64,000 nt of DNA from positions 90,256 to 154,255 of the forward strand of contig NZ_RHGY01000003.1 of NCBI RefSeq assembly GCF_003862435.1. The letters are read 5' to 3'. Each line of letters begins with the position of its first letter. The first letter of the stretch is position 1. Positions 7,489-16,237 of the stretch are shown here, piece after piece. Source of the DNA: Weissella viridescens (GTDB lineage: Bacteria; Bacillota; Bacilli; Lactobacillales; Lactobacillaceae). The notes under the pieces were generated by a model, which worked only from the letters and a program-made list of their open reading frames with translations, was not told the DNA's origin and made no database searches. The position numbers were made by a program, and so were the translations under genes.

Positions 7489-8223
7489 ATGTCAATGATC
7501 GAGTTTAAGGATGTCGAAAAGTATTATGGAGATTTCCATGCTTTACACGATATTAATTTAAAAGTTGAAGCCGGTGAAACGGTTGTTTTGCTTGGACCAT
7601 CAGGTTCAGGAAAGTCGACATTAATCCGAACTGTTAATGGTTTGGAATCAATTGAAGGGGGACAATTAATCGTCAATAATCAGGACTTAGCTGATCCAAA
7701 GACTGATTTAAATCGTCTTCGTAAAGATGTTGGGATGGTTTTCCAACACTTTAACTTATATGAAAATAAGACAATTCTTGAAAATATTATGTTGGCACCA
7801 CGTCTAGTTTTGCATCGTGATGAAGATGAAAATAAGAAGATTGCAATGGGCTTGTTGGACCGTGTAGGTCTAGCTGATCAAGCGAACAAGTATCCTGCAC
7901 AACTATCTGGTGGACAACAACAACGTATTGCGATTGCACGCTCCCTGGCCATGAAGCCAAAGGCGCTTTTGTTTGATGAGCCAACTTCAGCGCTTGACCC
8001 TGAAATGGTTAATGGGGTGTTGAAGATTATGCGTGAAATTGCGCAGGATTCATCGATGACCATGTTGGTTGTGACGCACGAAATGGGCTTTGCTAAGCAA
8101 GTGGCCGATCGGGTTATCTTTATGGCCGATGGAAAGATTCTTGAAGATTCACCAACCGCTGATTTCTTTGAGAACCCAACGGAACCACGTGCCCGCCAGT
8201 TCCTATCACAAATTGTGCATTAA
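7489..8223 (+). CDS. glnQ: Amino-acid ABC transporter ATP-binding protein
   Basis: The 244-aa ATPase energises import of polar amino acids, most likely glutamine or glutamate. Visible motifs are Walker A GPSGSGKST near residue 37, the Q-loop in VFQHFNLY, the signature LSGGQQQR, Walker B LLFDEPTSALDP and the switch His in VVTHEMGF. The start has an AGGAGG ribosome site. It leads a four-gene operon with a binding protein and two permeases, with gaps of 12, -1 and 14 bp. Confidence 0.92.
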   Translation: MSMIEFKDVEKYYGDFHALHDINLKVEAGETVVLLGPSGSGKSTLIRTVNGLESIEGGQLIVNNQDLADPKTDLNRLRKDVGMVFQHFNLYENKTILENIMLAPRLVLHRDEDENKKIAMGLLDRVGLADQANKYPAQLSGGQQQRIAIARSLAMKPKALLFDEPTSALDPEMVNGVLKIMREIAQDSSMTMLVVTHEMGFAKQVADRVIFMADGKILEDSPTADFFENPTEPRARQFLSQIVH

Positions 8224-8235
8224 GGAGGGCTAATC

Positions 8236-9081
8236 ATGCAGATGAAGAAAGTAGCGGGGCTTACGTTAAGTGTTTTAGCGACCGGTCTGTTTGTTGGTGG
8301 CGTTTCGACGACACCGGTTCAAGCAGCAACTGATGCGCCAAAAAACGAAACGTATGACCGCATTAAAAAGACCCATAAGATGAATTGGGGGGTTAAAGGT
8401 GATACCAAGTTGATGGGGCTTACCGATATTAAGACTGGAAAATTAGAAGGTTTTGATATTGATATGGCCAAAGCCATTACGAAGCGGATTGATCCTAAGG
8501 CAAAGCCTGAACTAACGCAAATTACATCTGGAACGCGTGTTCCAATGCTTTTGAATGGAAACATCGATGCGATTATTGCAACAATGACCATTACGCCTGA
8601 ACGTGAAAAGGTAGTTGATTTCTCTGAACCTTACTTCAACGCTGGACAAGCCTTGATGGTGAAAAAGAGTAGTGATGTGAAATCAATCAAAGACATGAAT
8701 CACAAGGGTGCTCGTATTTTGGGTGTGCAGGGATCGAACTCAATTGAGAACGTCAAAAAATTTGCACCAAAAGCCAAGGTGGTTGCCTTACCTGATTATG
8801 CTACGGCTTTGACAGCCTTAGAATCTGGTCAAGGGGATGCCTTAACGACTGATAACAGTATCTTGTATGGTATGGCTGTTGATAACCATAATGTTAAGGT
8901 TGTTGGTGGTACCTTTACGACTGAGCCTTACGGGGTCGCGGTTGATAAGAATGATCCAAAGTTAACTAAGGCCATTAATAAGGCCATCGATGAAATGAAG
9001 GCTGATGGTTCATATGATAAGTTGGCCAAGAAATGGTTCAGCAATGTTCCAGGCATGCACTGGAAGGAGGTCACTGAGTAA
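8236..9081 (+). CDS. glnH: Amino-acid ABC transporter substrate-binding protein
   Basis: This 281-aa protein belongs to the SBP_bac_3 family that captures polar amino acids outside the membrane. The family stretch KLEGFDIDMAKAI is followed by TSGTRVPMLLNGNIDAIIATMTITPEREK and DFSEPYF. The signal peptide ends in VQA-ATD and contains no cysteine, so there is no lipobox. That is unusual for a Gram-positive binding protein, which is normally tethered as a lipoprotein. Glutamine, glutamate and aspartate are all possible ligands. Its stop codon overlaps the start of the first permease. Confidence 0.88.
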   Translation: MQMKKVAGLTLSVLATGLFVGGVSTTPVQAATDAPKNETYDRIKKTHKMNWGVKGDTKLMGLTDIKTGKLEGFDIDMAKAITKRIDPKAKPELTQITSGTRVPMLLNGNIDAIIATMTITPEREKVVDFSEPYFNAGQALMVKKSSDVKSIKDMNHKGARILGVQGSNSIENVKKFAPKAKVVALPDYATALTALESGQGDALTTDNSILYGMAVDNHNVKVVGGTFTTEPYGVAVDKNDPKLTKAINKAIDEMKADGSYDKLAKKWFSNVPGMHWKEVTE

Positions 9082-9719
9082 TGTGGACACTATTTACGAG
9101 TCACGCCGGTGAGTTCTTTACTGGTTTTGGTTGGACAATCTTATCGAGTGTGATTGCTTTGATTGGTTCAACAATTCTTGGACTAGGCTTTGCGTTGTTG
9201 CAAATTGTGCCGAACCGTTTTGCCAATATTGTGGGAAAGATTTATATCGAAGTTGTTCGTAACATTCCGCTTTTGGTTATTACGATGTTCTTCTATGTGG
9301 TGGTGGCCAAGGTCTTAAACTTAAATGGGTTCGTTTCAGGAACCATTGGATTGACACTATACACGTCAGCCTTTATTGCTGAAACGATTCGTGCCGGAAT
9401 TAACTCAGTTGATTCTGGTCAATACGAAGGTGCCCGTTCAAACGGACTAACCTGGTGGCAGGCTATGCGTTATGTCGTATTGCCACAAGCCATTCGTTTA
9501 GTTATCCCACCATTGGGGAATCAATTTGTGAACTTGATTAAGAACTCATCTGTTTTGGCGTTCGTAGCTGGATTAGATTTGATGTATCAAGCGAATATGA
9601 TCTCACAATTGACCTTTGATACGTTTGGACCATATATTATCGTCGCAATTTTCTATCTCATTCTAACGTTGCCTTTGAGCTACTACATGCGTTATCTTGA
9701 GAATAAAACGGACCGTTAG
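9081..9719 (+). CDS. Amino-acid ABC transporter permease, first subunit
   Basis: The 212-aa membrane protein is a HisM/GlnP-type permease with about five membrane helices and the EAA loop EGARSNGLTWWQAMRYVVLP that contacts the ATPase. The ATG shares its first base with the last base of the glnH TAA stop. The ribosome site GGAGG lies within glnH, indicating translational coupling. It forms a heterodimer with the next gene product. Confidence 0.92.
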   Translation: MWTLFTSHAGEFFTGFGWTILSSVIALIGSTILGLGFALLQIVPNRFANIVGKIYIEVVRNIPLLVITMFFYVVVAKVLNLNGFVSGTIGLTLYTSAFIAETIRAGINSVDSGQYEGARSNGLTWWQAMRYVVLPQAIRLVIPPLGNQFVNLIKNSSVLAFVAGLDLMYQANMISQLTFDTFGPYIIVAIFYLILTLPLSYYMRYLENKTDR

Positions 9720-9733
9720 GAGGGGGAAGATAA

Positions 9734-10390
9734 ATGCAAGACTTTTTACAAGCATACTCATGGATTAATATGCGCTTCCTTCTAACAGGGTTGTGGGTAA
9801 CGATTGAGGTTTCTGTCGTTTCAATTATCTTTAGTTTCGTGATTGGTTCTATTTTAGGGGTCATTCGTTATATGAAGGTGAAATATCTTTCAGGAATTGT
9901 TGGTTTCATCATCGATATGATTCGTAACCTACCACTCTTGTTGATTATTTTCTTCACCTACTTTGCATTACCACGGATTGGTGTTCACTTCAATGTGACG
10001 GTATCAACAATTGTGGCGATGACGATTTTTGAATCAGCCATGTTGGCTGAAATTGTCCGTTCTGGAATTAAGGCTGTACCAAAGGGTCAATTAGAAGGGG
10101 CCCTCTCAAATGGGTTGAACTTCTACCAAGCACTTTGGTATATCCTATTACCACAAGCGTACAAGAAGATGATTCCACCGATTGTGTCACAATTCGTTTC
10201 TTTGATTAAGGATACATCATTGGCAACGATTATTATGTTGCCAGAAGTGACTTTCCGCGCACAAACAATTTATGCACAAAAGCCAATGGAAATTATCCCA
10301 ATGTTCTTGATGTTGGCCATTCTATACTTCATCTTGAACTTCACAATTTCACAAATTGGAAGTTATATTGATCGTCGGATGGTTTCATAA
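9734..10390 (+). CDS. Amino-acid ABC transporter permease, second subunit
   Basis: The 218-aa protein is homologous to the preceding permease and has its own EAA loop (EGALSNGLNFYQALWYILLP). Two different permease genes after one ATPase and one binding protein is the usual arrangement for glutamate/glutamine importers of lactic acid bacteria. A GGAGGGGG ribosome site precedes the ATG. It is the last gene of the operon and is followed by a shared bidirectional terminator. Confidence 0.92.
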   Translation: MQDFLQAYSWINMRFLLTGLWVTIEVSVVSIIFSFVIGSILGVIRYMKVKYLSGIVGFIIDMIRNLPLLLIIFFTYFALPRIGVHFNVTVSTIVAMTIFESAMLAEIVRSGIKAVPKGQLEGALSNGLNFYQALWYILLPQAYKKMIPPIVSQFVSLIKDTSLATIIMLPEVTFRAQTIYAQKPMEIIPMFLMLAILYFILNFTISQIGSYIDRRMVS

Positions 10391-10402
10391 TATAAAGACA
10401 CT

Positions 10403-10440
10403 AAAAAAGCTGATCTGTTTATAAACAGATCAGCTTTTTT
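10403..10440. terminator. Bidirectional terminator between convergent genes
   Basis: A perfect 19-bp inverted repeat (A6-GCTGATCTGTTTA and its complement) can end both the glnQ operon and the minus-strand pgl gene. Confidence 0.9.
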
Positions 10441-10446
10441 CGTTAT

Positions 10447-11484
10447 TTATTCAAAATAAACACAAACTGTTTCAGGACCATAGAATGTATCGTCCAAAAG
10501 CGTTAATGTACCATCATCTTGGCTAATCTCAAACAATGAGAGATTGTCTGAGAATTGGTGACCAACAACGATGAATTGACCAGAAGGATCAATATTGAAG
10601 TCACGTGGGAAGTGTCCTTCAGTGTGAATACGTTGGATTAATTCAAGCTTACGACCATCGTCAGTTACCTTAAAGACAGCAATTGAATCGTGGCCACGGT
10701 TTGAAACGTAAAGGGTATTAGTCTTTTCGTTAAAGCGAATAGCGGCAGCGCTATTAAATTCATGCCAATCATCTGGCTTCGTGTAGTACTTATCAACGAA
10801 GACCAAATCCCCAGTGTCCTTATATTCAAGGACAGAAACACTACAGTCTAATTCACCAACAAGGTAGACATACTTGCCGTTTGGATTAAAGACAACGTGA
10901 CGAGGACCAGTACCTGGTTGTGCCTTATAAATTGAACGGGTTGAGAGGAGACCATTTGGTTCAACATCATAGATGTAAACTTGGTCAGTTCCCAAGTCAC
11001 ATACAATCAAACGTCCATCTGGGGTTAGGTTGGTGTAGTGAATGTGGGGTGCATCTTGGTTAGGGTGGGGACCAGTCTTATCATGGTGATAGAAAGATGT
11101 GGCTGGGCCAACACCGTTATCTTCAAGCACGGTATACGTGTTAAGTTCACCCTTATGGTAGTTAGCACCATAAATCAATTGGCGATCTTCATCAAAGGCA
11201 ACGTAACAGACAGGAGCGCCAGTTTCGAGTACCTTGTTGATTAGCTTGTAAGTTCCCTTACCATCAGGACGGTAGGCGGCGATACCACCCATGCGTTCTT
11301 GATCGTATACGGCATAGATTGTGCCGTCTTTTGATTCAGCCAAATAGGTTGGATTGCTTTCCTTAGCAAGAAGCGTTAGATTTTGAAGCTTCTTGGCTTC
11401 GGTATCTAGTTCAACACGATAAATACCTTCACTATCTTTTTTGGTATAAGTACCAAGTAAGAATGGTTCAATCATTTTTTTCAC
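10447..11484 (-). CDS. pgl: 6-phosphogluconolactonase, seven-bladed propeller (YbhE/Pgl) type
   Basis: The enzyme hydrolyses 6-phosphogluconolactone to 6-phosphogluconate. This is the second step of the oxidative branch that feeds the phosphoketolase pathway in heterofermentative lactic acid bacteria. The 345-aa length and beta-propeller repeat character match the lactonase_7 family: FLLGTYTKKDSEGIY at the start, GTGPRHVVFNPNGKYVYLVGE in the middle and FPRDFNIDPSGQFIVVGHQ near the C-terminus. The start has an AGGTG ribosome site on the minus strand. It stands alone between two terminators. Confidence 0.88.
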   Translation of the reverse strand: MKKMIEPFLLGTYTKKDSEGIYRVELDTEAKKLQNLTLLAKESNPTYLAESKDGTIYAVYDQERMGGIAAYRPDGKGTYKLINKVLETGAPVCYVAFDEDRQLIYGANYHKGELNTYTVLEDNGVGPATSFYHHDKTGPHPNQDAPHIHYTNLTPDGRLIVCDLGTDQVYIYDVEPNGLLSTRSIYKAQPGTGPRHVVFNPNGKYVYLVGELDCSVSVLEYKDTGDLVFVDKYYTKPDDWHEFNSAAAIRFNEKTNTLYVSNRGHDSIAVFKVTDDGRKLELIQRIHTEGHFPRDFNIDPSGQFIVVGHQFSDNLSLFEISQDDGTLTLLDDTFYGPETVCVYFE

Positions 11485-11494
11485 CTCATTTTAA

Positions 11495-11542
11495 AATAAA
11501 AGAGCAAAGCCAAGACCATTTAATAATGGCTGGGCTTTGCTC
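11495..11542 (-). terminator. Terminator after the YczE/YitT-family gene
   Basis: Read on the minus strand, GAGCAAAGCC pairs with GGCTTTGCTC, with a smaller inner stem, and is followed by a T-rich stretch. Confidence 0.7.
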
Positions 11543-11597
11543 ACGTCATACCAATATTAAATTTAAACATTAATATTGAAAATACAGGATTTCGAAA

Positions 11598-12224
11598 TTA
11601 CTTGTTCTTGAAGAAACTTTGTGCTGGGAACTTTGGTAGAAGCTTTGTCCAAACCGCAATCAAAGAACCTGATCCAAAGGCAGCAACAATTGTTCCCAAA
11701 CCAACGTGGTGCATACCAGCAAGAATGAAGGCTAGCACAACGAAAGTGATATCTTGCCAGCTACGGATAACGTTATATTGTCCGTGCAATTGCTTAGTCA
11801 AGACCGGAGCAACTGAATCGTATGGGGCAGCACCCATGTCACCTGACATGTAGATAGCCGCTCCAAGCGTAAAGAAGACGATTCCAACAACAAGAATAAT
11901 CAACTTACCCCAGAATCCAGTTGAACCAAGATCGAAGCGTTGCAAGAATTCAGAAATATATTGAATGAACACACCAACAAGGGTCATGTTCATAAGGGTT
12001 CCCCAACCAATCGTTGTCTTATCATTTAAGAAGACGTAAACGAATAGAATTAAGTTCGTGCATAATTGTGTAACTCCAAGAGAAAGGTGCAAACGATCAC
12101 CCAAACTCATATTGAAGGCAGTGAAAGGGTCAACCCCTAAGCCACCGACACTAAGTAGTGATGCGCCGACTCCAATAATTAAGAGTCCCATTAAAATATA
12201 ACCAAACTGAAAAACCTTTTTCAT
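11598..12224 (-). CDS. YczE/YyaS/YitT-family membrane protein
   Basis: The 208-aa integral membrane protein has about five hydrophobic helices. The opening GYILMGLLIIGVGASLLSVGGLGVDPFTAF and the later GAAIYMSGDMGAAPYDS are typical of the YczE/YitT family in Firmicutes. The biochemical role is not settled for the family. The minus-strand start is preceded by AGGAGG. It is transcribed separately from pgl, because a terminator lies between them. Confidence 0.75.
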   Translation of the reverse strand: MKKVFQFGYILMGLLIIGVGASLLSVGGLGVDPFTAFNMSLGDRLHLSLGVTQLCTNLILFVYVFLNDKTTIGWGTLMNMTLVGVFIQYISEFLQRFDLGSTGFWGKLIILVVGIVFFTLGAAIYMSGDMGAAPYDSVAPVLTKQLHGQYNVIRSWQDITFVVLAFILAGMHHVGLGTIVAAFGSGSLIAVWTKLLPKFPAQSFFKNK

Positions 12225-12485
12225 AAAATACCTCCTATTTATTAATTTTTATTATAAAACAAACTATAAGCGCAAGCAATGAAACAAATTCAAAACTATT
12301 ATTTTAAGCATGCAATACACTATACAATAGTAGATATTCACTCTTGACCATCGCAGTATAGAACGACAAAAAGAAATCACGATAAAACTGTTAAGTGAGC
12401 ATGTTTTGAAATTAGAATGAGAGATTAGCGAAGTCAAAACGTGATTGTAAAGGCACTAAAATATAGTTAAATGAGATTTTTTTCA

Positions 12486-12514
12486 TTGACAACCCCGAAT
12501 GTTAACGGTATATT
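12486..12514 (+). promoter_or_regulatory. Promoter for oppABCDF
   Basis: TTGACA at 12486-12491 and TATATT at 12509-12514 are separated by exactly 17 bases. The about 250 bases between this site and the divergent YczE/YitT-family gene show no other clear signal. Confidence 0.85.
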
Positions 12515-12564
12515 TGACGAATAGCGAAAAGTACTCTCATAAAGATATGGTTGGGGGAAGGATT

Positions 12565-14193
12565 ATGAATAAAGGTATTAAGAAGCCGCTGGTAGTTGCG
12601 GCTGGTTTTGTATTAGCAGGGACGGTCTTGTCGCAAACGACAGCCAGTGCTGATAAGTACAAGACCATTAATTGGACGGAAACAGCACCATTAAGTACGA
12701 TGGACCCATCAAAAGTAACAGCAGCAATTGACTTTGATGGTTTGACTGCTACAAATGATGGGCTCTTCCGAGCAGATAAAGAAAATGATCCACAGCCAGC
12801 ATTGGCTGAATCATATACGAAGTCTGCCGACGGTTTGCATTATACATTTAAGCTTCGTCATAATCTTAAGTGGTCAAATGGTGATCCGTTGACAGCAAAA
12901 GACTTCGTTTATGGTTGGCAACGTACCAATGATCCAAAAACTGGATCACAGTACGCTTACTTGTATTCAGGGATTAAGAATGCCGATGCCATTCAAGCTG
13001 GTAAAGTAAAGGACCTTTCAAAACTAGGGGTTAAGGCTGTTGATGACCAGACCTTGCAAGTTGATTTGGAACGACCTTTACCACAATTGGTGGCGATGTT
13101 ACCAATGGCACCTTTCTTCCCACAAAATGAAGCTTTCGTCAAAAAGGCGGGAAGCAATTATGGAACTGAATCTAAGTACATTCTTTCTTCAGGGCCATAT
13201 GTTCAAAAGGACTGGAACGGTTCAAATGATGTCGTAACTTATGAAAAAAATCCTAAGTACTATGACAAAGATGCCGTGAAGACTAAGAAATTAGTCATCA
13301 AGACCATCGCGGATCAAAACACTGGATATAACCTTTACAAGTCAAATACGATTGATTTCACCACGTTGTCACCACAACAAGTGACTGCATCAAGTCACAA
13401 CAAGGCGTACGGCACTGTGCCATCAGCAACGACTTCTTATATGGAATTGAATGAAAAGACAGTTCCAGAATTTAAGAACACAAATATTCGTCGAGCCTTC
13501 TCATACGCCATTAATCGTAAGATTTTGACAGACAAGGTTTTGACAGGTAGTGCAACACCAGCGACAACATTCTCTTCAACTAAGCTGGTTAAAGATCCTA
13601 ATAACGGTGAAGACTTCTCAAAGTCAGTGACTGTTAAGGGCGCTGTAACGTACGACTTACCAAAAGCCCAAAAGCTCTTTGATGAAGGATTGAAGCAAAC
13701 TGGTAAGAAGTCATTGAATGTGCAATTGCTTGTTGATGATAGTGACGCCGCCAAGCGAACTTCACAATACTTGCAAGACCAATTGCAACGTGTCAAAGGC
13801 TTGAAGGTTACAATCAAGACGGTGCCTTATAAGCAACGTTTGCAATTATCACAAACCAAGCAATTCCAAGCGGTTATTTCACTTTGGGGTGCTGATTATG
13901 CCGATCCATCAACATTCTCAGATTTGTATAAGTCCGGCGCATCATTTAACCAAGGTTCATGGAACAACAAGGAATACACAGATTTGATTGATAAAGCGAA
14001 TGGACCTGATGTGAACGACCCTAAGGCACGCTTTAATGATTACAAGCAGGCTGAACACATTATGAGTAAGGAAATGGGTGTTGTCCCACTTTACTACCGT
14101 TCACAAGCTGCATTCATTCGTCCAAGCGTGAAGGGCATGGTCACACATCCATCTGGAGCACCATATGACTTCAAGTGGGCTTACAAGGAATAA
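12565..14193 (+). CDS. oppA: Oligopeptide ABC transporter substrate-binding protein
   Basis: OppA captures extracellular peptides for the importer. I set the start at 12565, after GGGGGAAGG. An in-frame ATG 66 bases upstream lies inside the promoter. The 542-aa protein has the SBP_bac_5 pattern: LSTMDPSKVTA near the mature N-terminus, then DGLFRADKENDPQPALAESY, LRHNLKWSNGDPLTAKDFVY and a C-terminal WGADYADPSTF. The signal peptide ends in ASA-DKY and lacks the lipobox cysteine, as in glnH. It is the first gene of a five-gene operon and is separated from oppB by 64 bases. Confidence 0.9.
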   Translation: MNKGIKKPLVVAAGFVLAGTVLSQTTASADKYKTINWTETAPLSTMDPSKVTAAIDFDGLTATNDGLFRADKENDPQPALAESYTKSADGLHYTFKLRHNLKWSNGDPLTAKDFVYGWQRTNDPKTGSQYAYLYSGIKNADAIQAGKVKDLSKLGVKAVDDQTLQVDLERPLPQLVAMLPMAPFFPQNEAFVKKAGSNYGTESKYILSSGPYVQKDWNGSNDVVTYEKNPKYYDKDAVKTKKLVIKTIADQNTGYNLYKSNTIDFTTLSPQQVTASSHNKAYGTVPSATTSYMELNEKTVPEFKNTNIRRAFSYAINRKILTDKVLTGSATPATTFSSTKLVKDPNNGEDFSKSVTVKGAVTYDLPKAQKLFDEGLKQTGKKSLNVQLLVDDSDAAKRTSQYLQDQLQRVKGLKVTIKTVPYKQRLQLSQTKQFQAVISLWGADYADPSTFSDLYKSGASFNQGSWNNKEYTDLIDKANGPDVNDPKARFNDYKQAEHIMSKEMGVVPLYYRSQAAFIRPSVKGMVTHPSGAPYDFKWAYKE

Positions 14194-14257
14194 TACATCG
14201 TTGCTTCAATCAAATACTTTGGTTGCTGATTAATTAGGATAGAAAGGTTTGTCAGAT

Positions 14258-15187
14258 ATGTCGGGAATGGTTAAATATGTTTTAAAGCGACTAGGCATTA
14301 TCTTATTAACGTTGATCATTATTATTTCAATAACGTTCTTCTTAATGAAGTTAATGCCTGGGTCACCCTTGGCAAACGCAGCGCGTTTGTCTGATACACA
14401 ACGTCAAGTAATTGAATCACAATATGGGTTAGATAAACCACTGATTGTACAATATTGGAATTACCTCACGAATGCACTCCAATTTAACTTTGGAAACTCA
14501 TTCCAATTCCAAGATCAACCCGTTTCAACCTTGATTGCACAACGCATCGGCCCTTCAGCACAATTAGGAATTCAAGCCCTAGTGTTTGGGATTGTCGCTG
14601 GAATTGGTCTTGGTGCCGCTGCCGCTGTTCACCGTAACACAAAGACAGACACATTTTTGTCTATCTTAGCTGTGTTGGGTGTTTCAATTCCATCATTCGT
14701 ATTCGCAGCACTTTTGCAATACTATATTGGTTTGAAGTTAAACTGGTTGCCGATTGCTGGTTGGGAAGGTTTCAAGTTTACAATCTTGCCAACAATTGCC
14801 TTAGGCATGCAACCAATGGCAACTGCCGCTCGTTTCATTCGAACTGAAATGGTTGACGTTATGGGATCAGATTATATTGAATTAGCCCGTGCCAAGGGAC
14901 TTTCAAGTAATGACATTGTATGGCGTCACACATTGCGTAACTCACTGATCCCTTTGGTTACATTGATTGGGCCAATGGCCGTCAACTTAATGACTGGATC
15001 AGTTGTTATCGAAAAGATTTTCGCCATTCCAGGGATTGGGGGACAATTCGTCTCATCAATTTTGACGAATGACTACCCATTAATTATGGGGACTACCATC
15101 GTTTACTCAATGATGTTGATGGTAGTGTTATTGATTACTGATATTTTGTATGGATTGATTGATCCACGAATTCGTTTAGCAAATTAG
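14258..15187 (+). CDS. oppB: Oligopeptide ABC transporter permease OppB
   Basis: The 309-aa protein is the first of two membrane subunits of the Opp importer, with about six helices. The family ending NDYPLIMGTTIVYSMMLMV and the EAA loop (DYIELARAKGLSSNDIVWRH) are visible. I prefer the ATG at 14258, about ten bases after AGAAAGG. An in-frame TTG at 14249 is too close to that ribosome site. oppC follows after 13 bases. Confidence 0.92.
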   Translation: MSGMVKYVLKRLGIILLTLIIIISITFFLMKLMPGSPLANAARLSDTQRQVIESQYGLDKPLIVQYWNYLTNALQFNFGNSFQFQDQPVSTLIAQRIGPSAQLGIQALVFGIVAGIGLGAAAAVHRNTKTDTFLSILAVLGVSIPSFVFAALLQYYIGLKLNWLPIAGWEGFKFTILPTIALGMQPMATAARFIRTEMVDVMGSDYIELARAKGLSSNDIVWRHTLRNSLIPLVTLIGPMAVNLMTGSVVIEKIFAIPGIGGQFVSSILTNDYPLIMGTTIVYSMMLMVVLLITDILYGLIDPRIRLAN

Positions 15188-15200
15188 GGAGGAACGAAAA

Positions 15201-16223
15201 ATGGCTGAATTAAATCAAGTGTCAGCAGCTGATTTCGAGTTGCTGCCTAATGACCGTAAACGTAATGATGAAACAATTGAAAAGCCATCATTGAGCTTTG
15301 CCCAAGATGCATGGCGTCGTTTGAAAAAGAATAAGGGAGCATTTGTGTCATTATGGATTATCATTGCGATTGTCCTAGGGGCTTTCCTTTCTGTGCCGTA
15401 TGCCAATACAACGACCACATCTAAGCAAAATGTGATGCAACAAAACTTGCCACCACGTATTCCAGGTAATATTCCGGGTTTCCGTGGAGAACAAAAAATT
15501 GATGGTGAAAAGTTCAATGCGTACGATCGTGCGCATGTGAAGAAGGGTGAGAACCACATCTTTGGAACTGATCAATTTGGACGTGACATTTTTAAGCGTG
15601 TCCTTTATGGAACACGTATCTCACTTGAGGTTGCCCTAATTGCGGCGCTAATTGACTTGGTCTTTGGTGTCTCATATGGTCTAATTTCCGGTTGGAAGGG
15701 TGGCCGCGTCGACATGGTGATGCAACGAATTGTCGAAATTGTGTCATCAGTGCCAAACTTGGTTGTTTTTGTGTTGTTGATTTTGATTATGAAACCCGGT
15801 CTATTCTCAATTGCCTTGGGTATTTCATTAACTTCATGGACGTCAATGGCCCGACTCGTCAGAGCCGACGTGTTGTCTTTGAAAGAACAGGACTTTATCT
15901 CGGCTGCCAAGAGTTTGGGAACCTCACCCATTAAGATTGGGCTCCGCCACTTGGTGCCTAACGTTTCATCAACCATTATTGTGCAATTGATGTTTACGAT
16001 TCCTTCTGCAATCTTCTTTGAAGCTTTGCTTTCATTTATTGGAATCGGAATTCCAGTGCCAATGGCATCACTTGGAACGTTACTCAATGACGGACAACAG
16101 GCCTTCCAATTCTATCCATATCAACTTGTATTCCCAGCAATCGTAATGTCTGTTTTGATGATTGCCTTTAACTTGTTGGCGGATGGATTGCGCGATGCCT
16201 TTGATCCACGAACACGTGATTAA
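15201..16223 (+). CDS. oppC: Oligopeptide ABC transporter permease OppC
   Basis: This 340-aa second permease subunit starts with a cytoplasmic N-terminal stretch (OppC_N) and a first helix near residue 50. It then has the characteristic extracellular part with HIFGTDQFGRDIFKRVLYGTR, followed by five helices. The EAA loop is DFISAAKSLGTSPIKIGLRH. The start follows GGGAGG. It is adjacent to oppB and oppD in a standard order. Confidence 0.93.
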   Translation: MAELNQVSAADFELLPNDRKRNDETIEKPSLSFAQDAWRRLKKNKGAFVSLWIIIAIVLGAFLSVPYANTTTTSKQNVMQQNLPPRIPGNIPGFRGEQKIDGEKFNAYDRAHVKKGENHIFGTDQFGRDIFKRVLYGTRISLEVALIAALIDLVFGVSYGLISGWKGGRVDMVMQRIVEIVSSVPNLVVFVLLILIMKPGLFSIALGISLTSWTSMARLVRADVLSLKEQDFISAAKSLGTSPIKIGLRHLVPNVSSTIIVQLMFTIPSAIFFEALLSFIGIGIPVPMASLGTLLNDGQQAFQFYPYQLVFPAIVMSVLMIAFNLLADGLRDAFDPRTRD

Positions 16224-16237
16224 GGAGTAGAGGGGAA

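Noticed and set aside
12499..12564. Upstream in-frame ATG for oppA giving a 22-residue longer protein
   Set aside because: It lies within the -35/-10 promoter region, has no ribosome site, and would put a hydrophilic stretch before the signal peptide.
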